A DNA stretch of 64,000 nt from Volvariella volvacea V23 (lineage: Eukaryota > Basidiomycota > Agaricomycetes > Agaricales > Pluteaceae), in the NCBI GenBank assembly GCA_000349905.1, contig KB722740.1, forward strand, positions 1,341,309 to 1,405,308, in the 5' to 3' direction. Positions 38,408-48,728 of this stretch are shown in pieces. The notes beneath the pieces were generated by a model that was not told where the DNA came from, did no database searches, and was given only the letters and a program-made list of their open reading frames with translations. How positions within the stretch are numbered: position 1 is the first letter of the stretch; each line of letters starts with the position of its first letter. The position numbers and the translations under genes are program-made.

Positions 38408-40619
38408 ATGCTTCAGATATCGACTGCTACGACGCTGTCCACCCCAGAGCCGGACCCCAGTCGCAAGTGGGAAGCCCAGCTCAAGCAAACAATACAAGAT
38501 AATCTCCAACCCATCCTTCTCGACACTAAACGCACATACGAGGAGGCTCTGCACCGGATTCCGCCTTCGGCGTCCACGCGCCGCCAGAGCTTGACCTACA
38601 AATACGAGACAACCGTGAGGGAGCTCCGGCGGAATGCAGAGGAACAGTTCCAACGCGAGGTAGAGCGGGAGCGGAAGGAGAGGGAATGGGCCAAATGTAC
38701 TTCTGCTGGTTCGGAGAGTGAGGGAGTGCTGATTGATAATGCGGGCCGTCCTGGTCGAGACTGGGATTCCGTGTTCGAGGAGCAGCAGGCTATCCTTGTA
38801 GCCATTCGTAGATCGGAGGACGATCTCAGCCCACGCACCGTCTCTTTATATGGAGCATCTTCAGGCTTGTCTACCCCGTCTAGCATCGCAAGTTCTGAGG
38901 GATCCAGTTGTGAATCAGGTATGTCGACTTGCTGATCCCTCTGCTCGTCTTATTGACTCCTTGTCAGACCCACCACTAACGCCTGTATCGTCGACCCCAC
39001 CTGGATCTCCCAGAGAATTATCACCTTCATCTGAAAGCATGGAACCTCCAAAGTCTCCATCAGACGAGACCGGCGTTGATACTCCTTCCTCTCCGCTTCC
39101 AATGGATGATGAACGCGAGAGAAAGAAGCGAATCTTCGAAAAGCAGCAAGAGGAATTTCGTCAGCGGGAGCTCGAGATCAAGAGAAACATCGAGCAAAGG
39201 AAGCGCCAGGACCAGCTAAATTGGGAAGAATCAGTCAGCTCAGCACTATCATCGCGTTCTTCATCTTCATCCGCATCATCGTTCTCGTCTGCCTCGTCAT
39301 CGTCATCTGTCTCGTCTTTATCGTCCTCCCCAATTGTATCAATTTCTCCATTACTATATGCGCACTCCAAAGCGCATATACCCACCCGAGAGTTGTCAAG
39401 TGCGGCACTAGCACCAGTTCCGCCGGTCTCCACGAGTTTGACCCGTCATGAAAGGAGGCCGCCTGTAGTCACATCTAGCGCTAGCGCTGCTGCTGCTAAG
39501 TCTCACTCGATAGCAATTGCAGGGCGTAACTCCTCCAGCCCTAACACCAAGGTCCTTAGTCTGCATACTGAAAACCTCTATACGTCCCATCAATACCACT
39601 CCGATCCCGCTTTCTCGACAACTCCCCCTGCCTCTTCTGCATATCGCTTTGCATCTACATTCCCATCATCTCCCCCCGCCCCCTCCTTATCTGTTCCTGT
39701 ATCTTCAACTGCGACACCCCACAAAGGCACTTACAACGAAGATGTGAAGGATCGCATCCTAGCCATCTACTCACGACACGAGCAACAATGGCTCAAGATT
39801 GCAGCCTACCACGAACTTTGGTGGTCCGACTTTCCCTGGCCAGTACTCGCGGAACCTGTTTCTCCCTTTCCATCATCTCCTTCGCCCATCCCATCGTCTG
39901 ATTCAACTATGTATTCACGTTCAGCTTTCCCCAGTTCTCCCACATCTTCAAGCTTTGCTATTCCCCCGCATTATCAGTATCATCACAGTCATCGCAATTC
40001 CGGTCGTAGTCATTTGTCGCATTTTCAACATGGTCAGCAATATCCTTATACAACTCAGCACTATCAACAATCGTATCATTATTCGTCGTCGTCTTTGCTA
40101 TCTTCCCCAGTTTCGTCATCGTTTTCGTCTTATGCATCATCTTCCCCACGTTCTTCTACCCATTCTGGACAGGTCGTAGATCTTGGGCATGTAGGTCCCA
40201 GGTCTCACATAAACGGATCACCAAAACCAGTAGCTATTGGGGACGGGGCACAAGGGTCCGGGATTGACATCAGATCCTCACTTCCAAAGTGTCCCCGTGA
40301 TTTGGATTTCCGAGCTATCCGAGAATACATGCTATCCCCTTTTTATCCCTCCTCACGCTCTCCCTCTCCTCTTCCCTCCAGCACGGGTCTGGACCAACAT
40401 AGCCTCGACAGCTCATCGGCCCCAAGCCCGCAACTCGCATTAGTTCAACGCGATAGAATCAAAGAACAGATTAGAAAATGGCACCCTGATAGATTCGAAA
40501 TCAAGTTTTTGAGGAAGATTAAGGACGAGAAGGAGAGAGAGATGGTCAAGGAGGGTATAGAGATTTTGGTGAGGTGTTTCAATCAGCTTGTAAGGGAAAT
40601 GGAGGAGCTGAACGGTTAG
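38408..40619 (+). CDS. Ser-rich protein with J-like C-terminal motif
   Basis: Two exons, with an intron at about 38920-38966 (donor GTATGT) joining SCES to DPPLTPVSS. The N-terminal helix-rich part has WEAQLKQTIQDNLQPILLDT and a charged coiled-coil (ELRRNAEEQFQREVERERKE). The middle is Ser/Pro/Thr-rich with a further charged helix (KKRIFEKQQEEFRQRELEIK). A conserved-looking block is VKDRILAIYSRHEQQWLKIA followed by YHELWWSDFPWPVL. The C-terminus RIKEQIRKWHPDRFEIKFLR, then EGIEILVRCFNQLVREME, contains an HPD tripeptide in a helix-HPD-helix context like a shortened J-domain, as also seen in NFKBIL1-type proteins. That suggests a chaperone or RNA-processing link but is only resemblance. The protein has about 720 residues and stops at 40617-40619. 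Confidence 0.78.
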
Positions 40620-41552
40620 GCGAGCAAGGTTCGAGGTTTGTTGTCTTTCTGATAACGTTATTATTCCTACATTATTGCCCTCTATTGTCTGTGGATCGCA
40701 TTGTTGTTGCCTTCTGTTGTTTTGATCGTGGGCTGTGCCCTTTGCAAATTCGCCGTTGTAATTTACCCATTTTATTCCATTAGAATGGTGCTGTCTACAA
40801 TCAATGCATTAGCGACTCGAATGCTACTGTAGTTATAAGATGCCCAGCACAGCCTTTGACTCTCATTTGACTGGGCCAGTTGACGATGACATTCCATGAG
40901 CACCACGTCGAGAACACTTCTCGAGTTGTGTGTATTCGAACTGGTATTCGAACTGGGTCCGTCCAGGTTGGGGGCCGAACCAGTTTGTTGGACATTGTTT
41001 GGCAATCAATTGCTGTATTTGGGCCTTCAAGATGAGATCTTGTGTGGGTCCATCTTTTCGACTCGGGCGAACTTGCTGAACTGGCAAGCCGTTCATTTTG
41101 GTCGATGTCAGGTTATTGGGGACCAGTGGCTCCTGGGTGGGGTTGACGTGTGGCACGTGACCCCTTGGCCAATCGATGCGATTTTGCACAGCCTGGTCCC
41201 GAACTTCACTCCCTTAGCCATTGCAATATGTTCATAGGTTGGAAACGCCATCGCGGTCAGAAGGGCGACGTAGAAAGCTCGGCCCCAGATCCTTCTTCGA
41301 GGAGGGTTGCAGCGCCGCAGGGCAGGGCAGAGATACGAGATTCAGGGCCTTCAACTAGCACTCCGAGTCCACAACGTCAAGGCCCGGAAAGGATGTTCAG
41401 GGGATACTAGTCAGTACCTCAAGTACTATAACAATGTACGATCTGACCCCCACCATAGTGACATTGACTATTATCCTCCGCCGCCGCCAAAGAATACAGA
41501 GTGGGTGGTGCGCTTAACAGATTCGCCTGACTCAACAACTTTGCTGCGCTAG
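40620..41552. other. intergenic / unresolved 5' part of Argonaute gene
   Basis: Probably contains the Argonaute promoter and its first exon. A candidate first exon starts at 41231 (MFIGWKRHRGQKGDVESS), a basic, Ser/Pro-rich leader, but I could not place a convincing donor. An AG at 41551-41552 precedes the first clearly coding exon. A 12-bp direct repeat (gtattcgaactg twice) sits at about 40929-40953. Confidence 0.4.
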
Positions 41553-41631
41553 TATCTATAAACCAGATGCAGAAGATGCTGCCACGCCCGAGGAGACAGA
41601 CACCGAGAAGAAGCTTCCGCCTCTGACTACC

Positions 41632-44600
41632 ATGTCTATCCGCGACGATGACCCTCACAAGCAACCACCTCCAGTTACCCGGCAGATTAAGTTGCGTTCT
41701 AACTTCTTCCCTGTCGACATACAACAGGACGCGGTATACACTGTGTACGATATAGTCGTACAGTTTGCCGATCCTATCAGACCAGTTCCTTCCCATCGCA
41801 TGAGAATGTGGGTCCTGGCGCAAGCAGCCGACACCAAAGATAGTTGGAAAGACAGTCTGGGTGATGCTGCATATGATGGTAGTTACCTCGTTACTTCCAA
41901 AGAAGTCTCGTCCGAAGTTTTCGAGTTCCAATTGAACGTTCCGTATGGATACCGTGGAAAGACAGGATTTATTGTCAACTTGTCGAGGATTGCCACTATC
42001 CGACCATGGGCGAGGTAACTCTTCCTTTTCGTTTTTTTCTTCAGTCAAGCTCATCTTCGAAAGACTCGGTCCTTGGGACGGAGATGGACCCGTTCATCTA
42101 TCCTTCGCAACAGTGCTTAATATTATCTTCGGATATGCATTGAGCAAGGAGCGCGGTCTCGTCGCCACTGATCGTAACAAGTTCTTCTTCGATCGAGAGC
42201 ATCGTGATAATCCCTTCGCTATCGAGCAGGACTTAGGAGATGGCTTGAGAGCTCGGAAGGGGTTCTGGTCTCGTGTCTATATTAAAGACCTCAACGTCAC
42301 GCTTAACATAGATGGTACGTTGTTTCTGTGCACCTCACTCGACGCGTTGGGTTCATTCCTAGATGTCTGTTCCATAGTCACAACACAAGCCTACCATCTC
42401 CCCGTTACGCTTAGTGAGATCAACGTCAATAAGTGGAGCGACTCCCGGTTCATAGCCTTTGTAACTGGTCTTCGGGTCCAATACGATATCACGGGCTCCC
42501 CCACTGGCAGGATCCATACGGTCCATGGTGTATATGGAGGTAGGCTGCAATATAATTCTGAGGCGATTACTGACTGTGATGTGGTAGCGTCACGGGATCT
42601 GAGTGTCGTGGATTTACGGGGCCGTCCTAAACGATCCTCTACGTCTGCGCGAATGGACTCGGTTTTATTGAAGCATAATCTTTGCCGGGTCATAGGCCAG
42701 CAGCCCTTTCGTGGGCAATTCACGGGGTCCCAACTTAACAAGTTAGTGGAGTATGGAACCCAAGCTCCTGTTCAAAATGCAACACTTATTTTCGAACACG
42801 CATTTGAGTCGCTGGGATATAAAGCTTTATCGGATGCATCGAAATCGTCGGATGTATTGATGTCGTCGGATATACTGAAGAAATTCGGTATATCTGTTAG
42901 GAATCAGGCCGAGATGCACGATGCAATTGCCCTTCCACCTCCAACCATTCAATATGGCCCAAGGCGGCTTGTTGTCGGACAGGATAGTCGCTGGAATCCA
43001 GCCCGGGGTAATGCAACACTGGAACAACCTGTGAAGATCAGTCGTTGGGCAGTTGTAATTATCAGCGATGGGGTGGATAACCCAGCTGCACACATGAGAA
43101 GTGGTCATCCAGATTATCAAGAAATCCTCGACTTCCTCGACTTCCTCTACAGGAGGTTGAGACGTGTTGGAATTCTCGTCGAAAGTTTACCTGCAATCCG
43201 GGTAGCTGTGTTACCTCCGCAGGAGGGCGACACGCCATTTCGACAGAAAGCCATTAAGGCCATTGAAGATACTGTCAAATCCATTACCGACTTTCAAACC
43301 TACAACCTCTTTTTGTTTTTGCTTGCCAACCACGATACCAACATTTACTCTGGTATCAAGTATTTAAGCGAAACAGATCTTGGTATTAGTAAGTCATCAA
43401 CTTGAATAATGGTTGCTATCCTATACTTAAAACTGTATTATTAGTTACTACCTGCTTTCAGACTTCCAATGTACACAAATCCAGAGAGGAGTATAAATAT
43501 GTGACCAATCTCATCTTGAAGATTAATATGAAGCTTGGAGGAAGAAAGTAAGTAGAAGGGTTATAAATAATCAACAGTACTAATATTGGTTTTAGTCATA
43601 CAGTTATGGCTCCATCACTCACAGCTTTGCAAAAGAGAAAGAATGTGATGATTGTTGGATTTTCAAGCCAACGATGTACCACATTGCGTCACCCTACCTA
43701 TATCCCTACACTTGCCATGGCTGCCAATATTGACAATCATTTTTCACAGTTTCATGTTACATATGGATTAAAAGGCCAAAACATTGAGGTATGCTATTAA
43801 GACTGTAATAATGCTTTAACTCATGACTCATGCCATTGAATTCAATATGAAAGATATACAATATTGGAACTATGCTTGCTGATAGGATTTTAATCTTTTA
43901 CGAACGCAATGGCTATCTTCCTAAAAGCATCATAATATATTGTTACAATGTGTCTGAGGTATGATATCAATTTTTTTTCTTGAATTTGCTTATGAGATCT
44001 AATCTTGAATTGAAAGGAACATGAGTCCATTTTGGACACGGAAGTTAGATATTTATATGATGGATTTGAAAGAATCACCACTTGGCTTAACCTCAAGGAT
44101 GATTATGCACCAAAGGTAACATTCATTGCTGCAGTAAGTTTTAAGCATATTTTGTATAATTCAATCTAAATACTTTATAGGATCAAAAGCATCATATCCG
44201 CTTTTTCCCCACCAATGTAGCCAGTGCTTATGGACATGGAAATCCACCTCCTGGTACAGTTGTTGACACAACTCTATCAAGAATAGGATTTTTGGGCTTT
44301 GTTATGCAATGTAAATTTCAATTTATAAGTTATGAACCAGTTTTAACTAATACTTTGCTATCAATAGCATATGAAAGTAGACAAGGAACTGCTCGCCCCA
44401 TCAGATATACAGTCTTGCAAGATGATAATACTTTTGGCTTAGAAGAATTGGCTCAGATAACATATGCACTTTGCTATGTACCTGGCAAGGTCAACCATGC
44501 AACTAAATTGCCAGCACCTATCTATTATGCAGATTTGGCTTGCAAACGTGCTATGTGTTATCTTCATCCAATACTCCACAGTACAACTTCTGACAATGTA

Positions 44601-44675
44601 ATATTAGAGGCTAAAAAAAGAATGAAAGTAAGATTGGAAATGAATCACTTATCTAATTGCATGTTTTTTATATAG
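41632..44675 (+). CDS. Argonaute with inactive PIWI domain
   Basis: Guide-RNA-binding protein of the RNA-silencing machinery. The ATG at 41632 is minimal, since the frame is open upstream to about 41553. Exons supply the N domain (IKLRSNFFPVDIQQDAVYTV), an intron of 49 nt (42016-42064) to LGPWDGDGPVHLSFATVLNI, PAZ-region sequence (GLRARKGFWSRVYIKDLNVT) and MID (RWAVVIISDGVDNPAAHM; IYSGIKYLSETDLGI). PIWI exons give ITTCFQTSNVHKSREEYKYV, LKINMKLGGRNH, MIVGFSSQRC, GQNIE, FYERNGYLPKSIIIYCYNVS, KVTFIAA, HHIRFFPTN, PPGTVVDTTL, QGTARPIRYTVLQDDN and KLPAPIYYADLACKRA. In the MID pocket Tyr, Lys and both Lys of LKINMKLGG are kept, while the usual Gln is Thr. The slicer tetrad D-E-D-H is replaced by Ser (GFSS), Asn (GQNIE), Tyr (CYNVS) and Arg (PIRY). 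All splice junctions keep frame, so it looks expressible. The PIWI exons are much more AT-rich than the first half. Confidence 0.85.
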
Positions 44676-45221
44676 CATGTACTGATAGAATGTAATGAAA
44701 AATTCATACTTGATTGCTATATGCTAGGTTTACAATTTAAAAAAATACTTGTAAAGACTAAAGATAGTTTTGAGAATACTATTATTTTTATTTTCATGAT
44801 TTTTTGTTTACTGATAACTAGCTTTAATCTTCTTGATACTTGATTTTGCTGTCTTTATACTATATGCTATATATGATTGGTTGGAAATTAAGAGGCAGGC
44901 AAAGTTGGAGTTGTTGTATATGTCTTTTCTGCATGTTTTGTTACTTTGTGGTATTTTTTTTGGGTTATTATAAGAGTTGTGTGATGAGCAACAAAAATCA
45001 AAAAATACCTCTTTTTTGGTATTTATGACAGGTCTGATCTCCCACTCTTTGGCTAGCCTGAGTGCATCAGAGATGCTCTTAGTAGCAACAGGCCCTAGAA
45101 CTGCTGTTAACTATCCTAAGATCATCAAGAACCTATAGTGATGTCTGCTGGATGCATCATCTTACTTACCTCTAGCTTTTTTACTTTAGTATTCCTTCCA
45201 GTGAAGGCAACACACTTAGAA
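44676..45221. other. AT-rich flank of Argonaute gene
   Basis: No coding content recognised. Marks the left side of the repeat island. Confidence 0.4.
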
Positions 45222-45281
45222 GAGTAGGCCATGGCTGGTACCTGACAGGTCTGAGTTCAGTTTTTTTGTTAGAACTGAAAT

Positions 45282-45318
45282 CTATTAGAGCTAGCTAGCT
45301 GTTAGCTAGCTCTAATAG
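45282..45318. repeat. perfect 16-bp palindrome, 5-base loop
   Basis: Arms CTATTAGAGCTAGCTA (45282-45297) and TAGCTAGCTCTAATAG (45303-45318) are exact reverse complements around the loop GCTGT. It forms the centre of the surrounding foldback. Confidence 0.85.
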
Positions 45319-45321
45319 AAT

Positions 45322-46020
45322 TGTTACAGTTTTTTTTATGTTTGGTCATGTTTGTTGCATGATTATATTATCAACACCTGATTATCTCTTCCTTCTTATC
45401 ACTTCATTCTTAGCACTTATCTTTAACCTTAGAAGCCCTTACAACTCAAGTATCTACTATACCTTGAATACCTTAAGCAGCTAGTCAAGCCTTAAGCACC
45501 TAGAGTGGTTAACCCTTAGGTTATTCTCCAAGCGTCCTTGGACACCCTGAGCAGTTACTTGTAATGTGCTAGTATAAGTACTTACTTGTTATATATGTAT
45601 TCCATACCTTTCATTGACACTCTTCAGTCATTACCTATAATGATATCTTCAGTAGGTTCCAAAATACTCTAGAACTCTTGTTAGATCTCTGATTGCATCA
45701 TGGCTTATGTCATATGCTGTACCTTGTAGAATATCCTAAAATACTCCTAGTTATGTACATGGTACTATACTTAGCTATTGGACCTTCAAGTAGTCACATG
45801 ACTTTCATCAGGCTGATAGATCAATTAGTCAATGCACTACAAACACTAACAAACATGTACATATAACCTTTATGTATATAAGGCTTGTATCTCTGAGTTT
45901 CACTTCCCAGATCAATCAATTTGTCTCTTAGACTGATACCACCATCATCTGAGTATGCTTAACTCCAGTACTGTGACTCTTCTTCTGCAAGATCCTTTGC
46001 TGGTCAGTTGTCCCATAACA
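45322..46020 (+). mobile_element. solo LTR, family A (copy 1)
   Basis: 699 bp, starts TGTTACAG and ends CCCATAACA, flanked by the perfect 5-bp duplication AGAAT (45317-45321 and 46021-46025). It holds an LTR-type core promoter, GTATATAAGGCTTGTATC, near 45876, followed by AGATCAATCAATTTGTCTC. Compared with the other A copies it lacks about 150 bases in its left part. Its uninterrupted CCCTTAGGTTATTCTCC shows the original state of the site hit by the B insertion in copy 2. Confidence 0.88.
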
Positions 46021-46087
46021 AGAATTCAATCCTAACAAGTAAGAAATCTGAATTGGGACCTGTCACATGTCAGCCATGACCTACTCT

Positions 46088-47194
46088 TTTTAGTTTTATT
46101 GAACTAACTTTTGAATAAAATAGAAGGATATATATTATTATAATACTTTATTTGATAATATTTGTAGTATTGATAAGATTTATAATTTTGGCAGCCCTGA
46201 ATTCAAAATATATCTGACTACATTTATAATATTTAATTTTTCATTTGTTAATATTGATAATCATTAATGATTATTAATGATAATTCACATGAAGCATAAG
46301 CCCATATTTTTGTCTGATAAAGCCCATCATAGATTGTTTTTGATTTTTAATATTGTCATACATATCCATAGTGGCATATAATAAAATATACTTTTAATGA
46401 TTATAGATATAGCTTCTATGCTCTACATGTGCATATATGCTACAATCACCTTGTATTCTACAGTCTATAGTTCTGACAACTCTTCATAAGTCTATAGATA
46501 TTGACAGTAGTATGCCTATATTTGTCCACTGCTGGAGGTGTTGATTTCATATTTTAGAGGTATACTGCATATTTAATAGGTAATTTATACACCTTATACT
46601 TAACAAATTCATAAGGGTTATATAAGGTTATTCAAGATTTTATATTTTCTATACCAAAAAGTTGCATTACATTTGCAAACCATGGGAGATATTAACACTA
46701 CACTTTGTATATTGGTTCTACACATATGGTGCAATATCTCCCTCTCTTATATCTGAGAAATGGGAAGCACTTTATTTTCTTCCATAGTTGGTTTTTCCTC
46801 CAAACAAAGTCCACTATAAGATGGTACCAGTCTTTTTACCCATGTGTAGATGTCTTTATTGTCAATGTTGGCATTGAGAAGTTTACCAAGATGACCAAAG
46901 TGGGGGGTGTGGCAAGGCATTTGTTGTATGGTGGTTTACTAATGTAAACTCAGAATTATTGTGGTGTTTTACATGGTTGTTTGTAACATAGTGGAATAAT
47001 GACAGAAAAATAAAAGTGTGCCTGTTATGGACTGCATAACCAGTCCTATCATTTTTCTTTTTCTCTCATCTTGTCTTTTGCATCATGTATTAGCTATAAA
47101 CTTTAATTTCCTTCCATCTCATGGACAGTAATTTCCTTTTAGGTACTACATATATGTACATATATGTCTCCTACTATCTTTGGTAGTACCTATG
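46088..47194. other. AT-rich repeat-island filler
   Basis: Strongly AT-rich sequence with no gene recognised. An 80-codon frame at 46705-46947 has no recognisable content. Confidence 0.4.
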
Positions 47195-47463
47195 TGTCAC
47201 AGTTTTCCATATTTGGTCATATTTTTTATATGATTATATCATCAACATCTGATTATTCCTTCCTTCTTATCACTTCACTCTTCTTAGTGCTTATCTTTAA
47301 CCTAAGAAAGCTCTTACAACTCAAGTATCTAATTTACCTTGAATAACATAAGTGGCTATCTCCTCATAGGTTAACATCATATGCCCTTGTAGTAACATTT
47401 CTAATGTCTTCATACTCTTGTATCCTAAGCACTGGTTATAAGCATTAGATATCATGAGATACT
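47195..47463 (+). mobile_element. truncated family A LTR (left end only)
   Basis: Begins TGTCACAGTTTTCCATATTT like the other A copies and follows them through the GCACTGGTTATAAGC block. It then stops where a family B LTR begins at 47464. The right part of A is not found beyond the B copy, so the 3' portion has been lost. Confidence 0.75.
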
Positions 47464-47998
47464 TGTTACAAGTACTTACCTCTGTACTATTCTTTGAGCA
47501 GGAGTAGATATAGCAAGGGTAGTTGCTTGTGCACAGATAATGCAGTAGAGTGAGGAAAGAACAAAATTGATTGATCTAAGGAGCAATACTCAGAAGTACA
47601 GGCCTTATATATCTACAAGACTGTATGTAACTATTTGTATAATGTAAATGACTGACAACAAATCTATCAGATATCTGAAGCATGTGTTTAACTAATTGAC
47701 CAATGGCATAAGTCCCTCTATTCTACAATGTTCCATGACATTCCATGAGGCTGTACATATGACTCCAAGGTTCTGGCATGTTCCATAACCTTCTGGAAGA
47801 TTCTAGAGAAGTCTTGGCATGCGAAGATATTACTAATAATGATTATATAATAAGAATAGACACCTAGGATAAGCACTGAGGCATAAGCACCCACAATAGC
47901 CACTCAAGGGTGTTAGTGCCTGAGGATTACTAGAAGAATGTGAGATAATTGAAGGGAAGTAATAGTGTGAATGCTGTCACATGTAGAAAACCGTGACA
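47464..47998 (-). mobile_element. LTR, family B (copy 1)
   Basis: On the minus strand it starts TGTCACGGTTTTCTACATG and ends ACTTGTAACA, and contains TATATAAGGCCTGTACTTC followed by AGATCAATCAAT. It therefore shares ends and core promoter with family A while the rest differs. No matching 5-bp duplication (ATACT on the left, GTTCT on the right), so it is either old or has lost a flank. Confidence 0.75.
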
Positions 47999-48157
47999 GT
48001 TCTACATTGCTATGAGGGATTATTGAATGTATAATAAGTAGGAAACAAATATAGATAATTATGCATACATATTCTGTATTAGATACACCTAATTTGTATC
48101 TACAACTATTATAAAATATGATGTATAAAATATGATGTAGTGGAGTGTGAATTCAGT

Positions 48158-48352
48158 AAATCCTGGAATTTGCCACATTTTAAGGAAGATGCTGAGACAG
48201 AGCATGCAGCAGTGAGAGCATGCAGCAGTAAACTCTGGGAATTGCCACATTTTATGGGGAAATTGCTGAGGGAGATGTCTGCATGCTGAGCCCTAAGCAT
48301 CAGCTATCAATTTCTGGGACTTACCACACTTTATGCAGCAAACTCTGGGGGG
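48158..48352. repeat. imperfect tandem repeat, period about 72-78 bp
   Basis: The motif CTGGGAATTGCCACATTTTA recurs with changes near 48162, 48235 and 48312, with a partial unit at about 48339. A shorter direct repeat, AGCATGCAGCAGTGAG, lies inside. It sits just before the retroelement coding remnants and overlaps the start of the small frame at 48283. Confidence 0.55.
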
Positions 48353-48660
48353 AAGCTGCATCAAAAGGACCAAGTCCTACACTTATGTTCTGGACTTGGA
48401 ACATGGCAGAACATACCACCAAATCCTCAGTTGAACAAGTTTTAGAAGTTGTTTTCAACTGGATGACCAAAGAAGAACATGACAAAATGGCATTCTTCTG
48501 GGCCTGGTCCAAACTCCCCTATGCTAATTATAGATGGGGATGGGATGAGTGGTACACTGAAGAGGAGTACTGGGAACTTGTTGAAACCAGAGGAGTAGAG
48601 GAATACTACATGCACCTAGCTGCATTAGAAATATCCACTGTCTATTATTTGTCTGACTAA
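48283..48660 (+). CDS. small frame upstream of the gag remnant
   Basis: 125 codons with protein-like content (SSVEQVLEVVFNWMTKEEHD; YRWGWDEWYTEEEYWELVET), no recognised family. It is 69 bp before the gag frame and in the same orientation, so it may be an accessory or leader frame of the same retroelement. An independent gene is less likely in this repeat island. Confidence 0.35.
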   Translation: MLSPKHQLSISGTYHTLCSKLWGEAASKGPSPTLMFWTWNMAEHTTKSSVEQVLEVVFNWMTKEEHDKMAFFWAWSKLPYANYRWGWDEWYTEEEYWELVETRGVEEYYMHLAALEISTVYYLSD

Positions 48661-48728
48661 AGTGTTCCTTGCAAATCCTATGTTTCAAATTCTGCTTTGT
48701 TCCTGAAATCTAATACATTCCACCAGAA

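Larger units (their letters stand above)
45222..46087. repeat. foldback (inverted-repeat) element interrupted by an LTR
   Basis: The left arm starting GAGTAGGCCATGGCTG at 45222 pairs with the right arm ending CAGCCATGACCTACTC near 46085. Pairing is imperfect over roughly 60 bases and continues inward through ACAGGTC and AGAACTGAAAT-like blocks. The centre is the perfect 16-bp palindrome at 45282-45318. The structure resembles a small foldback/MITE. The family A LTR at 45322-46020 has inserted beside its centre. The outer ends and any target duplication of the foldback were not defined. Confidence 0.55.

Noticed and set aside
40772..41189. Minus-strand frames between the J-like gene and Argonaute
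   Set aside because: Overlapping frames on both strands, low-information composition and no recognised motif.
44840..45028. Short hydrophobic plus-strand frame 3' of Argonaute
   Set aside because: AT-rich sequence readily gives Phe/Leu/Tyr-rich chance frames; no start context or family resemblance.
48158..48352. CRISPR-like array
   Set aside because: Eukaryotic context, units too long and imperfect, and no spacer pattern.
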